Part shown: one piece after another, positions 1 through 8,029 of the stretch
Numbering within the stretch: the first letter of the stretch is position 1
Layout of the letters: the number at the start of each line of letters is the position of its first letter
NCBI RefSeq assembly: GCF_900167915.1
Contig: NZ_FUYM01000005.1
Coordinates: forward strand, 345,684-409,683
Length of the DNA: 64,000 bases
Direction of reading: 5' to 3'
Origin: Rhizorhabdus histidinilytica
GTDB lineage: Bacteria > Pseudomonadota > Alphaproteobacteria > Sphingomonadales > Sphingomonadaceae
Translations under genes and position numbers: made by a program
Notes under the pieces: generated by a model
What the model was told of the DNA's origin: nothing
Database searches by the model: none
Seen by the model: the letters and a program-made list of their open reading frames with translations, nothing else

Positions 1-177
1 TTCGAGCCCCAGGCGACGGCCCCGGTAGCCCCGGCTGCGGCGCCTCCTCGCGTCCAACCGGGCGCACCGCCGTCCACCCAGCCGCGCCCGCAGCAGCAAC
101 AGCGTCCCTCGCTCGGCTCGGATTTCCTGAGCGGCATCGACCAGCCCCGCCGCAACGCGGACCGTCCGCGGCCCTGA
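1..177 (+). CDS. C-terminal tail of an unidentified protein (partial)
   Basis: An open frame enters from the left edge and ends at TGA 175-177, leaving the last 58 residues of a protein. The visible part is a low-complexity tail rich in proline, alanine and glutamine, ending in a mixed segment containing SDFLSGIDQ. It has no catalytic motif, so I cannot name the product. Such tails occur on secreted or envelope proteins, but that is only a possibility. Confidence 0.5.
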   Translation, partial: FEPQATAPVAPAAAPPRVQPGAPPSTQPRPQQQQRPSLGSDFLSGIDQPRRNADRPRP

Positions 178-180
178 TCT

Positions 181-210
181 CCGTCATGCCGGCAGGGGCC
201 GGCATCTCGG
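181..210. repeat. REP-like palindrome, CCGTCATGCCGG family
   Basis: An imperfect palindrome just downstream of the first gene: GTCATGCCGGC, a short loop, then GCCGGCAT. The same core recurs between genes at 30795, 36320, 41081 and 44308, with a looser variant near 62916. No T-tract follows, so a simple intrinsic terminator is not evident. Confidence 0.5.
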
Positions 211-273
211 CAGGGAGGAGAAAGGTCGAGGCAGGAGCCGCCCGAGATTCCCAACCCCCGCCGGGACGATGGG

Positions 274-996
274 TCAGGCCTCGCGCCCCAGCCAGTAGAG
301 CTCACGCCCGCGGCGGCGCAGCCAGCCGCGCTCGGGCATCGGGTCGCGGCCCAGCAGCCGTTCGACGGCGGCGTGGAAATCGGGGCTGTGGTCCATGTGC
401 AGGCGGTGCGCGACCTCATGCGCGACCGTCGCCTCGAGCACTTGGGGCGGGGCGAGGATCAGCCGCCAGCTGTACCGGATGTCGCCGCTCGCCGAGCAGC
501 TTCCCCAGCGCGCGCGCGGATCGCCGACCGAGACCCGGCCGATCGTAACCCCGGCGATCGCCCCGAAGCGCGCCGTCTCCGCTTCCAGCCGGGCGAGCGC
601 CTGCGCGCGCAGCCAGCGGATCACCCGCGCCGCGAGCATGTCGGCGGGCGGCGGCACGACCAGCCGATCACCTATCCGGCGGACGATCCGTCCGCCGTCG
701 CCCAGCTCGATCGTCAGCCGCTCGCCCGCCACGTCGATGGCCAGGCCCGGCACGATCGGCCGCGCGACCGGCAGCGCGCCGAGCGCCTCCTCGATCCAGT
801 CGCGCTTGCTCTCGACCCATTTGAGCGCCTGGCGCAGTGACGCCTGGGCGGGCAGCACCAGCCGGACCCCACCATCGCGCGGATCGACGCTGAGCCGCAT
901 TCGCCGCGCCTGCGCCATGCGCCGCACCTCGAGCGGACGACTGCGCCCGCCCGCTTCGAACAGCATCACTGGCTCGGGCTTGCGGCGGAAGATCAT
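274..996 (-). CDS. M48-type zinc metallopeptidase, YgjP/DUF45 family
   Basis: A 240-residue protein of the YgjP-like (DUF45, SprT/WLM-related) metallopeptidase family. The zinc site is visible as HEVAH at residues 193-197, with a further His at 203 in HMDHSPDFH, the HExxH-x5-H pattern of this family. No signal peptide or membrane segment is seen, so it is probably cytoplasmic. The ATG at 996 gives the usual family length. It lies alone between two gaps carrying palindromes. The physiological substrate of the family is not settled; the fold assignment is confident. Confidence 0.85.
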   Translation of the reverse strand: MIFRRKPEPVMLFEAGGRSRPLEVRRMAQARRMRLSVDPRDGGVRLVLPAQASLRQALKWVESKRDWIEEALGALPVARPIVPGLAIDVAGERLTIELGDGGRIVRRIGDRLVVPPPADMLAARVIRWLRAQALARLEAETARFGAIAGVTIGRVSVGDPRARWGSCSASGDIRYSWRLILAPPQVLEATVAHEVAHRLHMDHSPDFHAAVERLLGRDPMPERGWLRRRGRELYWLGREA

Positions 997-1081
997 GCGC
1001 GGGAGTCTAGCGCCTTATCATGTCGGTTGGAATCGGGCTGGTCATCACCGGTCATGCTGAGCGCGTTTCAGCATGGCGGCC

Positions 1082-1110
1082 TTTCGTAGGGATGCGGCAT
1101 CCCTACGAAA
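1082..1110. repeat. Perfect 14-bp inverted repeat after ycgN
   Basis: Arms TTTCGTAGGGATGC (1082-1095) and GCATCCCTACGAAA (1097-1110) are exact complements around one base. The hairpin starts 4 nt after the ycgN-like stop codon on the minus strand. The position suits a transcription end, but the following minus-strand sequence is GC-rich with no T-run. A related GTCATGCTGA...TTTCAGCAT palindrome sits next to it at 1051-1078. Confidence 0.55.
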
Positions 1111-1113
1111 CCT

Positions 1114-1554
1114 CTACAGATCGCGGTCGACCAGATGATGTTCGAGGTCGCCGGCCTCATCCTCCGACACGGTCCAGCCGCGCACCGACACGCCGGCCTT
1201 GTGGACCGATTCGGGATCGCCGCTGACCAGCGGGTGCCAGTCGGGCAGCGGCTGTCCCTCGTCGAGCAGCCGGTAGGCGCAGGTCGAAGGCAGCCAGTCG
1301 ATCTCGCGCAGGACGCGTGGGGTCAGCCGCACGCATTCGGGAACGAAGGTGCGGCGGTGCTTATAGTCCTTGCACAGGCCGGTACGGCGATCGAGCAGGC
1401 GGCAGGCGACGTTGGTCGCCATCAGTTCGCCCGTCTCCTCGTCCTCCAACTTGTGGAGGCAGCATTTTCCGCAGCCGTCGCACAGCGACTCCCACTCGGC
1501 CCGCGTCATCTCGTCGAGCCGCTTGGTCTCCCAGAACGGCTTGTCGTTTGCCAT
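1114..1554 (-). CDS. YcgN family cysteine-cluster protein (UPF0260)
   Basis: A 146-residue protein of the YcgN/UPF0260 family. A CxxCxxCC cluster lies at residues 25, 28, 31 and 32 ([10 protein letters not shown]), with further Cys at 51, 61 and 74. Such a set is expected to bind a metal or an Fe-S cluster, although the family's role is unknown. The ATG (1552-1554) directly abuts the stop codon of the SCO gene at 1555, so the two are very likely one transcript. Length and motif spacing match the family. Confidence 0.9.
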   Translation of the reverse strand: MANDKPFWETKRLDEMTRAEWESLCDGCGKCCLHKLEDEETGELMATNVACRLLDRRTGLCKDYKHRRTFVPECVRLTPRVLREIDWLPSTCAYRLLDEGQPLPDWHPLVSGDPESVHKAGVSVRGWTVSEDEAGDLEHHLVDRDL

Positions 1555-2160
1555 CTACCTTGCCCAGCGCTCGATGTCGGCGGCGACCGCGTCGGCATCC
1601 TTGTCCTGGGCCACCAGCGCCAGCGGCTTGCCCTGCGGATCGAACAGCATCGCCTGGCGGCTATGGTCGACCAGATAGCCGGGGGTGCCGGGCGTACCGT
1701 CCTGCTTCTTGTAATAGATCGCGAATTCCTTGGCCACGGCGGCGATCTCGGCCTCGCTGCCGGTCAGGCCGATCAGCTTGGGATGGAAGGCGCGGACGAA
1801 CTGCCTGAGCACCGGCGGGGTGTCGCGCGCGGGATCGACGGTGATGAAGATCGGCTGGATCTTCGCCGCCAGCGCCGGGTTCGACGCCTCGATCTTCCGA
1901 TATCCCTTCATCAGGGTCTGCACGTCGACCGGGCAGACGTCGGGGCAGAAGGTGTAGCCGAAATAGATCAGCCGGTACTTGCCCGCGAAATCGCCGTCGC
2001 TGATCTTGCGGCCGTCCTGGTCGGTCAGGGTGAAGGGGCCGCCGATCTTCGCGTCGGCCAGCGGCGGCGTCTCGGCCGCAGGGCCGCAACCCGACAGGAG
2101 CGGCGGTGCCGCGAACAAGAGCAGCGCGGCGAGCGCGCGCGACAGGATCGGATTGTTCAT
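1555..2160 (-). CDS. SCO1/SenC family copper-binding lipoprotein
   Basis: A thioredoxin-fold SCO protein of 201 residues from the ATG at 2160. That start gives a clean lipoprotein signal ending in LLSGC with Cys25; the ATG at 2175 would add five residues ahead of it. The copper ligands are seen as CPDVC (Cys72, Cys76) and a His near 166 in LVDHSRQA. Known SCO proteins act in the periplasm in assembly of the CuA site of cytochrome oxidase or in thiol redox. No oxidase genes are nearby. The frame ends exactly where the ycgN-like gene begins. Confidence 0.92.
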   Translation of the reverse strand: MNNPILSRALAALLLFAAPPLLSGCGPAAETPPLADAKIGGPFTLTDQDGRKISDGDFAGKYRLIYFGYTFCPDVCPVDVQTLMKGYRKIEASNPALAAKIQPIFITVDPARDTPPVLRQFVRAFHPKLIGLTGSEAEIAAVAKEFAIYYKKQDGTPGTPGYLVDHSRQAMLFDPQGKPLALVAQDKDADAVAADIERWAR

Positions 2161-2219
2161 GGTGCGGCCAGCCATGCTTTGCTATTGGCCCAGGCGCAAG
2201 GGCGTTTCATAACAGGGAC

Positions 2220-2840
2220 ATGCCACATATGATGATCCGCCGCCACCTGCTGGCCGCTGGCGTCGCCGCCACGATCGGTCTCGCCGCCGCACCCGCCGCC
2301 GCCCAGTTCTCGGACAGCTACAATTTCCTCAACGCGGTTCGCCAGTCCGACGGGACCAAGGCGACCAAGGCGCTCGAGGGCAATGGCGCGACGCTGGTCA
2401 ACACGCGCGACTATTCGACCGGCGAGACCGCGCTGATGATCACGATCAAACGGCGCGACCTGACCTGGTCGAGCTTCCTGCTCGGCAAGGGCGCCAACCC
2501 CAATGTCCGCGACGCGCAGGGCAATGCCCCGCTCCACGCCGCGGCGCTGCTCGGCTTCACCGAAGGGGCCGAACTGCTGCTGGGCCGTCGGGCGCAGGTC
2601 AATATGGCCAACAACAGCGGGGAGACGCCGCTGATCATCGCCGTGCAGCAGCGCAACGTGCCGATGGTCCGCCTGCTGCTGATGAACGGCGCCGACCCGA
2701 AGATCGCCGATCGCATCGCCGGCAAGTCCGCCCGGGACTATGCCTCCGAAGACCCGCGCGGCAGCGCCGTGCTCAAGGTGATCGACGAGACCAAGTCGAC
2801 CGTCGCGCCAAAGAAGAACATCGCGGGGCCGGGGCTTTAA
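2220..2840 (+). CDS. Exported ankyrin-repeat protein
   Basis: A 206-residue protein with an N-terminal signal peptide (hydrophobic residues about 8-26, then AAPAAAQF) and at least three ankyrin repeats, recognisable from GETALMIT, GNAPLHAAALLG and GETPLIIAV followed by VRLLLMNGADP. The export signal suggests a periplasmic protein-protein interaction role. The start at 2220 has AGGG just ahead; ATG at 2229 or 2232 is also possible. It runs opposite to its neighbours and its TAA overlaps the stop of the GNAT gene by two bases. Confidence 0.88.
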   Translation: MPHMMIRRHLLAAGVAATIGLAAAPAAAQFSDSYNFLNAVRQSDGTKATKALEGNGATLVNTRDYSTGETALMITIKRRDLTWSSFLLGKGANPNVRDAQGNAPLHAAALLGFTEGAELLLGRRAQVNMANNSGETPLIIAVQQRNVPMVRLLLMNGADPKIADRIAGKSARDYASEDPRGSAVLKVIDETKSTVAPKKNIAGPGL

Positions 2841-3289
2841 GCCTGGAATAGCGGCCGGTCGAGCAGCAGATGGACGAGCGGATAGGGGCGCCCCTGTCCG
2901 TCGCGGTCCGAGCGGCCGGTCGGCACGAAGCCGAGCCGCCGATAGAAGCCCACCGCCTGCCCGTTCTGCTCATTGACGTCGGTGGTGACCGCACCGTGCA
3001 GCGCCGCCGCATGATCGACCAGCGCGCGGCCGACGCCGGCGCCGCGATGCCGCGGATCGACGAACAGCGCCTCCATGTGCGAATCGTTCATCAGCAGGAA
3101 GCCGATCGCGTGGTCGTCTTCGCCGACCGCCAGCCAGAGCGGCGCGCCCGGCAGGAATTCCGCGACCTCACGGCCGATCGCGGCGCGATCCTCAGGCGTC
3201 AGGAAATCATGGGTGGCGTCGACCGCATCGCCCCAGATCTCCACCGCGCGGGCGCCTTCCGCGGGTCGCATCGGCCTGATCCTGATCAT
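2837..3289 (-). CDS. GNAT family N-acetyltransferase
   Basis: A 150-residue GNAT acetyltransferase. The acetyl-CoA binding motif A appears as VDPRHRGAGVGRALVDHA around residues 75-92, after the typical IRPMRPAEG start and a GFLLMND strand. The acceptor substrate cannot be read from the sequence. It lies 54 nt downstream of mmcB and may be its distal operon partner. Its stop codon overlaps that of the convergent ankyrin gene. Confidence 0.88.
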   Translation of the reverse strand: MIRIRPMRPAEGARAVEIWGDAVDATHDFLTPEDRAAIGREVAEFLPGAPLWLAVGEDDHAIGFLLMNDSHMEALFVDPRHRGAGVGRALVDHAAALHGAVTTDVNEQNGQAVGFYRRLGFVPTGRSDRDGQGRPYPLVHLLLDRPLFQA

Positions 3290-3343
3290 CGGCGCGGCTG
3301 ATAGCGGCGCTGGCAGGCGCCGGCAACGGGTCCGGAGCCTCTC

Positions 3344-3829
3344 CTATACGCAGCTTTCCGGAAACGGGTCGAGGTCGCCCCACAACCGGCGCGCGGCGCG
3401 ACGGGCGAAGCGGAGGGTTTCGGCCTTGCGGCGTGCGCCCGGCAGCGGGCGGTGGAGCGGTTCGCGCAGGACCGCGGCCTCGTAGCGGTCGGCGACGATC
3501 AGCCCGCAGCAGTCGGGGCGGAACGGGTCGGTGCCGAACGGCGACAGATCGAACCCGCCGGGCACCGCCCAGAAGAAACGGTCGCAATAGTCGAGGTAGA
3601 AGGGCCATTTGGCGTCACCGAGCAGGTCGGCGCGCGACACCTTGATCTCGACGATGGTGATGCAGCCCTTCGCGTCGATCGCCATGATATCGGCGCGCCG
3701 GCCGTTGCCGAGCGGAACCTCGGGCAGCGGAGTCAGCTCGGCCTGAAGGAACATCCGCGCCACCCCACGCGCGACATCGGCCGCAACCATCGGGGCGAGC
3801 GAATCGATCGAGTCGGGGGCACTGGCCAT
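3344..3829 (-). CDS. mmcB: MmcB family DNA repair protein
   Basis: A 161-residue protein of the MmcB family, described in Caulobacter as an SOS-induced DNA repair protein important for mitomycin C tolerance. An endonuclease-like core is suggested by GRRADIMAID and TIVEIKVSRADLLGD (D...ExK), as in PD-(D/E)xK folds. I chose the ATG at 3829 because the upstream ATG at 3847 lies inside a perfect LexA box (3842-3856). The box 12 nt before the start indicates direct LexA control. It is the last gene of the hpf-ptsN group but can be induced on its own. Confidence 0.9.
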   Translation of the reverse strand: MASAPDSIDSLAPMVAADVARGVARMFLQAELTPLPEVPLGNGRRADIMAIDAKGCITIVEIKVSRADLLGDAKWPFYLDYCDRFFWAVPGGFDLSPFGTDPFRPDCCGLIVADRYEAAVLREPLHRPLPGARRKAETLRFARRAARRLWGDLDPFPESCV

Positions 3830-3841
3830 GGTTCGGAAATA

Positions 3842-3856
3842 GAACATTGCGGGAAC
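3842..3856 (-). promoter_or_regulatory. LexA (SOS) box upstream of mmcB
   Basis: On the plus strand the sequence is GAAC, seven bases, GAAC; on the coding strand of mmcB it is GTTC-N7-GTTC. This is exactly the direct-repeat SOS operator known from alphaproteobacteria. It fills most of the gap between the end of the DUF1491 gene (3874) and the mmcB start (3829). Confidence 0.85.
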
Positions 3857-3873
3857 GATGGGAAGGCCCGTCG

Positions 3874-4212
3874 TCAGAGCAACACCTCGCCGGCGATACG
3901 CCCGGCCTCGGGATGATCGATCTCGACCGCCCATAGGTCGGGGTCGGAGCGCCGCCGCCGCGCGACATAGTCGCCGGCGGCGCCCGGTTCGTCGGGATCG
4001 GCGGGCCCGACCGGCTCGAGGCCATGTCCGCCCTCGAACCGCCACACCCGCTCGACGATCGCGCCGAGCACGCCGCGATCGGCCAGCAGCAGCAGGATCG
4101 CGCCGGCGATCGCGTCGCCGCGATGGATGACCATCGCCGATCCGCCCTCGGCCTCGATCCGGCGGATCAGCGCCGAGACCAGCAGCCCGGACGCCGCCCG
4201 CGGCTCGGTCAT
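3874..4212 (-). CDS. DUF1491 family protein
   Basis: A 112-residue protein of the DUF1491 family, found mainly in alphaproteobacteria and of unknown function. Visible features are the start LLVSALIRRIEAEGGSA, a GDAIAGAILLLLADR strand-turn segment and an acidic end DLWAVEIDHPEAG. No catalytic motif stands out. Its ATG overlaps the stop of the thioesterase gene by 4 nt, so the two are translationally coupled. It precedes mmcB by a short gap holding the LexA box. Confidence 0.85.
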   Translation of the reverse strand: MTEPRAASGLLVSALIRRIEAEGGSAMVIHRGDAIAGAILLLLADRGVLGAIVERVWRFEGGHGLEPVGPADPDEPGAAGDYVARRRRSDPDLWAVEIDHPEAGRIAGEVLL

Positions 4213-4664
4213 AGGCGCGCGTAACCCGGCAGGGTAGCGAGCGGGATGCGCGATCGCATGAAGGTCCCGGTGCCCCGCGCGACCTCCTCCCCCTCCGCGT
4301 CGATCAGCCGCGCGTCGGCGACCAGCACGCGGCGGCGGCCGTTGACCCAGCGGCCCTCGGCGGTCACCGGTCCCTCCTTCATCGGCCGGGTGAGCAGCAG
4401 GTTGAAGGCGGTGGTGAGCAGGAAGAAATCGTTGACCAGGCTGTTCGCCGCATAGAAGGCGGCATCGTCGAGCATCTTGAAATAGGTGGTGCCGTGCGCC
4501 GCGCCGGCGGCGTGGAAATGAACCGGATCGACGGTGAAGTGGATTCGCGACACCCCTTCGCCACCGATCTCCAGCCGCGACTGGAACAGTCGGTTGATCG
4601 GCGCCGCCGCATAGAGCGACTCGAGCGCGCGATAATGCGCTTCCGCCCCGGTCTCGCCGCTCAT
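4209..4664 (-). CDS. PaaI-type hotdog-fold thioesterase
   Basis: A 151-residue hotdog-fold protein of the PaaI/YiiD-like thioesterase group, expected to hydrolyse acyl-CoA thioesters. The core is seen as HAAGAAHGTTYFKMLDDAA, resembling the HGG...D active-site helix of PaaI enzymes with AHG in place of the usual HGG. The later strand TAEGRWVNGRRRVLVADA fits the hotdog sheet. It follows ptsN by 22 nt and overlaps the DUF1491 gene by 4 nt. The acyl substrate is unknown. Confidence 0.82.
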   Translation of the reverse strand: MSGETGAEAHYRALESLYAAAPINRLFQSRLEIGGEGVSRIHFTVDPVHFHAAGAAHGTTYFKMLDDAAFYAANSLVNDFFLLTTAFNLLLTRPMKEGPVTAEGRWVNGRRRVLVADARLIDAEGEEVARGTGTFMRSRIPLATLPGYARL

Positions 4665-4686
4665 CGCCCGATTCCCATCGGCGGCG

Positions 4687-5172
4687 TCAGGCCGCGTGCC
4701 GGGCCTCGCCGGCCGCGAACAGCGCGTAGAGCGCATCGTCCGACCCGGCGCCGCGGAGCTTCGCGACGAACGCCTTGTCGCGCATCCGCCGGCTGACGCG
4801 GGCGAGCGCCTTGAGATGCTCGACCCCGGCGTCGACCGGCGAGAGCAGCAGGAAGACCAGGTCGACCGGCAGGTCGTCGATCGCCGCGAAGTCGATCGGA
4901 TTGGCGAGTCGGGCGAACAGGCCGACGACTCGATCGAGTCCCTCGATCTTGCCGTGGGGAATCGCGACGCCGCCACCGAAGCCGGTCGATCCCAGCCGCT
5001 CGCGCTCCACCAACCGTTCGACGATCACCCGCGCCTCGCCGTCGACGAGCTTCGCGGCGACGCCCGCAAGCTGCTGGAACAGGGCCTTCTTGTTGGGGAC
5101 GACCAATGCGGCCTGCACCGCCTGAGGCGATAGCAGGTCGCTCAGGTCGTCCATCGATTTGTTGTCAGTCAT
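4687..5172 (-). CDS. ptsN: PTS IIA-like nitrogen regulatory protein PtsN (EIIA-Ntr)
   Basis: A 161-residue EIIA domain of the nitrogen-type phosphotransferase system. The phosphorylated histidine is His73 in GGGVAIPHGK. Known EIIA-Ntr proteins take phosphate from NPr and regulate potassium transport, cell-envelope and carbon functions rather than importing sugar. It follows hpf by 20 nt, the common hpf-ptsN pairing, but rpoN, often the gene before hpf, is absent: dnaQ is upstream instead. No other PTS gene is in the window. Confidence 0.93.
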   Translation of the reverse strand: MTDNKSMDDLSDLLSPQAVQAALVVPNKKALFQQLAGVAAKLVDGEARVIVERLVERERLGSTGFGGGVAIPHGKIEGLDRVVGLFARLANPIDFAAIDDLPVDLVFLLLSPVDAGVEHLKALARVSRRMRDKAFVAKLRGAGSDDALYALFAAGEARHAA

Positions 5173-5192
5173 TCGACGGGGTTCGCTATTCC

Positions 5193-5774
5193 TTATCCGG
5201 CCGCCCGGCTCGGCTCCACCCAGCCGATCGTGCCGTCGGTGCGCCGATACACCATATTGAAGGCGCCCGTACCAGAATTTCGGAAGAGAAGCGCGGTCGT
5301 ATTTCGAAGGTCGAGCATCATCACCGCGTCGGACACGCTGGCGTCGGGAACGTCGACCCGCGTTTCGGCGATGATCACCGGGCTGTCGCCGGCGGCCTCG
5401 TCCTCGCTCGGCGCCTCGAACACGGTATAGCCAGCATTCTCGTCGATCGCGTCGACGAGCTGCGGCGTCGCGGGAACCCGCGACTTGAGCCGGTTCATAT
5501 AGCGGCGGAGCTGGGTTTCGATCCGGTCGGCGGCCTGGTCGAAGGCCGGATGCGCATCCATCGCCTGGCCCGATCCCTTCAGGATCACGCCGTGCATGAC
5601 ATGGGCGACGATGTCGCAGGAAAAACCGTTGCCGTGCTGGCCGCGCCCGAAGGTCACATGGGCGGAGAGGCTTCGGGAGAAGAATTTGTCGGCGATCGCG
5701 TGGAGCCGGGTCTCGACATGGGTCCGGAGGGCGTTGCCCGTATCAACCTGATGTCCCGAAACACGAATTTCCAT
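5193..5774 (-). CDS. hpf: Ribosome hibernation-promoting factor, long form
   Basis: A 193-residue long-form HPF (RaiA/HPF fold plus C-terminal dimerisation domain). The N-terminal domain begins MEIRVSGHQVDTG and carries the double-stranded RNA binding fold to about residue 100. The C-terminal domain, about 135-193, contains SDAVMMLDLRN and FNMVYRRTDGTIGWVEP. Long-form HPF dimerises ribosomes into 100S particles in stationary phase. The ATG at 5774 is preceded by GGAGAA at good spacing, which rules out the longer frame. It heads the hpf-ptsN group. Confidence 0.94.
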   Translation of the reverse strand: MEIRVSGHQVDTGNALRTHVETRLHAIADKFFSRSLSAHVTFGRGQHGNGFSCDIVAHVMHGVILKGSGQAMDAHPAFDQAADRIETQLRRYMNRLKSRVPATPQLVDAIDENAGYTVFEAPSEDEAAGDSPVIIAETRVDVPDASVSDAVMMLDLRNTTALLFRNSGTGAFNMVYRRTDGTIGWVEPSRAAG

Positions 5775-5854
5775 GGCAATTCTCCAACTTCTGGTGTGCC
5801 GGTGGTGGACCGCCCCGTGGCTTGCCGCCATCCGGACATTATCGGATTGTCTTC

Positions 5855-6559
5855 TCAGCCCGTTGCACCCTCCAACCAGAGCGGCGCATCAAGCTTCTCA
5901 ACAAAGGCCTTGTGTCGTTCCAGTTCCTCCTCGCTCGCAAAATGGGGGCGGATCGCCCGGATCGTCCTGCTCGCCGCCACGACCGCACGGGGGGTGGCGA
6001 CGACAACGACCTCCTCGACCACGGCCTCGCCGATCGACAGGCCGATCTGGCGGCCGCCGGTCAGCTCGACATAGAGTTGGGCAAGGAGCTGTGCATCGAG
6101 CAGCGCGCCATGCTTGACCCGGTGGCTGCGGTCGATCCCGTAGCGGCTGCACAATGCGTCGAGGCTGTGCTTGGCGCCCGGGTGGATCTTGCGGGCGATC
6201 TGCAGCGTGTCGACCATCCGGCCCATGTCGACGATCGGCCGGCCGCAGGCGCCCAGCTCCCAGTTGAGGAAGCCGAAGTCGAAGCTGGCATTATGCGCGA
6301 CCAGCGGTGCGTCGCCGATGAAGTCGAGCAGCTCCTCGACCTTGTCGGCGAACAGCGGCTTGTCGCTCAGGAAGCGTTCGGACAGGCCGTGGACCTGTTC
6401 GGCCTCGAACGGCATCGGCCGCTGCGGGTTGAAATAGCAGTGGAAGCTGTTGCCAGTTTCGACCCGGTTGACCAGTTCGACGCAGCCTATCTCGACCAGC
6501 CGATCGCCCGTTGCGGGGTTCAGGCCGGTTGTTTCGGTGTCGAAGACGATTTCACGCAT
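5855..6559 (-). CDS. dnaQ: DNA polymerase III epsilon subunit, 3'-5' proofreading exonuclease
   Basis: A 234-residue DEDDh exonuclease. The catalytic residues are visible: Asp7 and Glu9 (FDTETTG), Asp94 (ASFDFGFLNWE), His150 and Asp155 (VKHGALLDAQ). It proofreads within the replicative DNA polymerase III core. The C-terminal part after about 190 is the tail that binds the alpha subunit. The ATG at 6559 overlaps the end of coaE by 8 nt, in the order maf-aroE-coaE-dnaQ common near alphaproteobacterial origins. Confidence 0.95.
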   Translation of the reverse strand: MREIVFDTETTGLNPATGDRLVEIGCVELVNRVETGNSFHCYFNPQRPMPFEAEQVHGLSERFLSDKPLFADKVEELLDFIGDAPLVAHNASFDFGFLNWELGACGRPIVDMGRMVDTLQIARKIHPGAKHSLDALCSRYGIDRSHRVKHGALLDAQLLAQLYVELTGGRQIGLSIGEAVVEEVVVVATPRAVVAASRTIRAIRPHFASEEELERHKAFVEKLDAPLWLEGATG

Positions 6560-7160
6560 GCCGGCAATATCGGACTCCGCGCGCGGTGAGGCAAGAGACG
6601 AGATGACGGACGGCCCCACGGGTCCGGTCGATCGTGCCGCCCGTGTCGATCACCATGTCGGCGCGCGCGCGCTTCTGGTGATCGGGCAGTTGCAGCGAGC
6701 GGATATGCTTGAGTTTCAACGGATTCATTCCCGGCCGCGCGAGCACCCGGCGGGCCTGCTTCCACGCCGGGGCCGACACCACGGCGATCGCGTCGACCTG
6801 TCGCCAGCCCTTCTTCTCGAACAGCAGCGGGATGTCGAGCACCACCAGCGGGCGCGATCGGTGCCGTCGGAGGAAGAGTCGGCGCGACTCGACCAGTGCG
6901 GGATGGATGATCCGTTCGAGTCGGTGGAGCGCCGCCTTGTCGCCGAGCACCGCCTTGCCGAGCACCGTACGGTCGATGCCGTGCGGCCCCGCCGTGCCGG
7001 GAAAGGCCGCCTCGATCGCCGCGACCAGCTTGCCGCCGCGGCCCTGGAGGCGGTGGACCTCGGCATCGGCGTCGTAGACCGGGACACCGAGGCGGCGGAA
7101 CATCGCCGCCACGGTCGACTTGCCCATGCCGATCGATCCGGTGAGGCCGAGGACGATCAT
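6552..7160 (-). CDS. coaE: Dephospho-CoA kinase
   Basis: A 202-residue P-loop kinase catalysing the last step of coenzyme A synthesis, phosphorylation of the 3'-OH of dephospho-CoA. The Walker A loop GLTGSIGMGKST is at residues 5-16, DAD follows near 29-31, and VVLDIPLLFE is the usual core strand. I place the start at the ATG at 7160, which lies directly before the P-loop; longer frames read into aroE. It lies 14 nt after aroE and overlaps dnaQ. Confidence 0.95.
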   Translation of the reverse strand: MIVLGLTGSIGMGKSTVAAMFRRLGVPVYDADAEVHRLQGRGGKLVAAIEAAFPGTAGPHGIDRTVLGKAVLGDKAALHRLERIIHPALVESRRLFLRRHRSRPLVVLDIPLLFEKKGWRQVDAIAVVSAPAWKQARRVLARPGMNPLKLKHIRSLQLPDHQKRARADMVIDTGGTIDRTRGAVRHLVSCLTARGVRYCRHA

Positions 7161-7174
7161 CGCGACCCCGTGCC

Positions 7175-8029
7175 TCAGCCGACCAGCAGCGCGCGCAACG
7201 CGTCGTCCGCGTCGCGCGGCGCGGGCCGGCCGAAGAAGCGCTCGAACGCCGCCGCCGCCTGGCCGATCAGCATGTGAAGCCCGTCGATCGTCCGCAGCCC
7301 CCGGCGCTTCGCCTCGGCAAGCAGCGGGGTTTCGAGCGGGGCGTAGACGATGTCGTAGATCACCGCGTTGGGCGGGACATGGCTGAAGTCGAGCGCCAGC
7401 GGCGGCTGTCCGCTCATGCCGAGCGAGGTGGTGTTGACGACAAGGTCGAGGATGCCTTCGCGGTCGTCGAACGGGAAATCGGTCGGGTGGGCGAAGATCT
7501 CGATCGGCGCGATCAGGCGCTCGTCGGGCTCGAACGCTTCCCGCAGCGAACGCGCCTTGGCGAGGTCGCGGGCAGCGATGACGATGGTGAAGCCATGGTC
7601 GTGGAGCGCCAGCACCACCGCCTTGGCCGCGCCGCCGGTGCCGAACACCCGCGCCATGCGGAACAGGTGCTGCTGCGCGAGCAGCGGTTGGATCGGCTCC
7701 AGGAATCCCGCATAATCGGTGTTGTAGCCGACCAGCTCGCCATGCTCCGGCACCACCGTGTTGACCGCGCCGATCCGCTCGGCGGCGGGATCGATCCGGT
7801 CGATCAGCTTCATCACCGCCTGCTTGTGCGGGATGGTGACGTTGCAGCCGCGCCAGGCGGGATCGCGGCGGCGCTCCTCGAAGTAGATCCAAAGGTCTTC
7901 GGGCTTCACATGCGCCGCGCGATAGTCCGCTGCGAGTCCGGCCCGGTCGAGCCAGAATTTGTGGATCGTCGGCGACTTCGAATGGCCGATCGGATCGCCG
8001 ATCACCTCTGCGAATGGCAGTTCGCTCAT
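7175..8029 (-). CDS. aroE: Shikimate dehydrogenase (NADP+)
   Basis: A 284-residue shikimate dehydrogenase, reducing 3-dehydroshikimate to shikimate in aromatic amino acid synthesis. The substrate site is seen as GHSKSP (15-20), catalytic Lys69 in NVTIPHK, Asn90 in GAVNTV and Asp105 in YNTDYAG. The NADP-binding loop is GTGGAAKA from residue 130. The start ATG overlaps the stop of maf (ATGA), showing translational coupling. Confidence 0.95.
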   Translation of the reverse strand: MSELPFAEVIGDPIGHSKSPTIHKFWLDRAGLAADYRAAHVKPEDLWIYFEERRRDPAWRGCNVTIPHKQAVMKLIDRIDPAAERIGAVNTVVPEHGELVGYNTDYAGFLEPIQPLLAQQHLFRMARVFGTGGAAKAVVLALHDHGFTIVIAARDLAKARSLREAFEPDERLIAPIEIFAHPTDFPFDDREGILDLVVNTTSLGMSGQPPLALDFSHVPPNAVIYDIVYAPLETPLLAEAKRRGLRTIDGLHMLIGQAAAAFERFFGRPAPRDADDALRALLVG

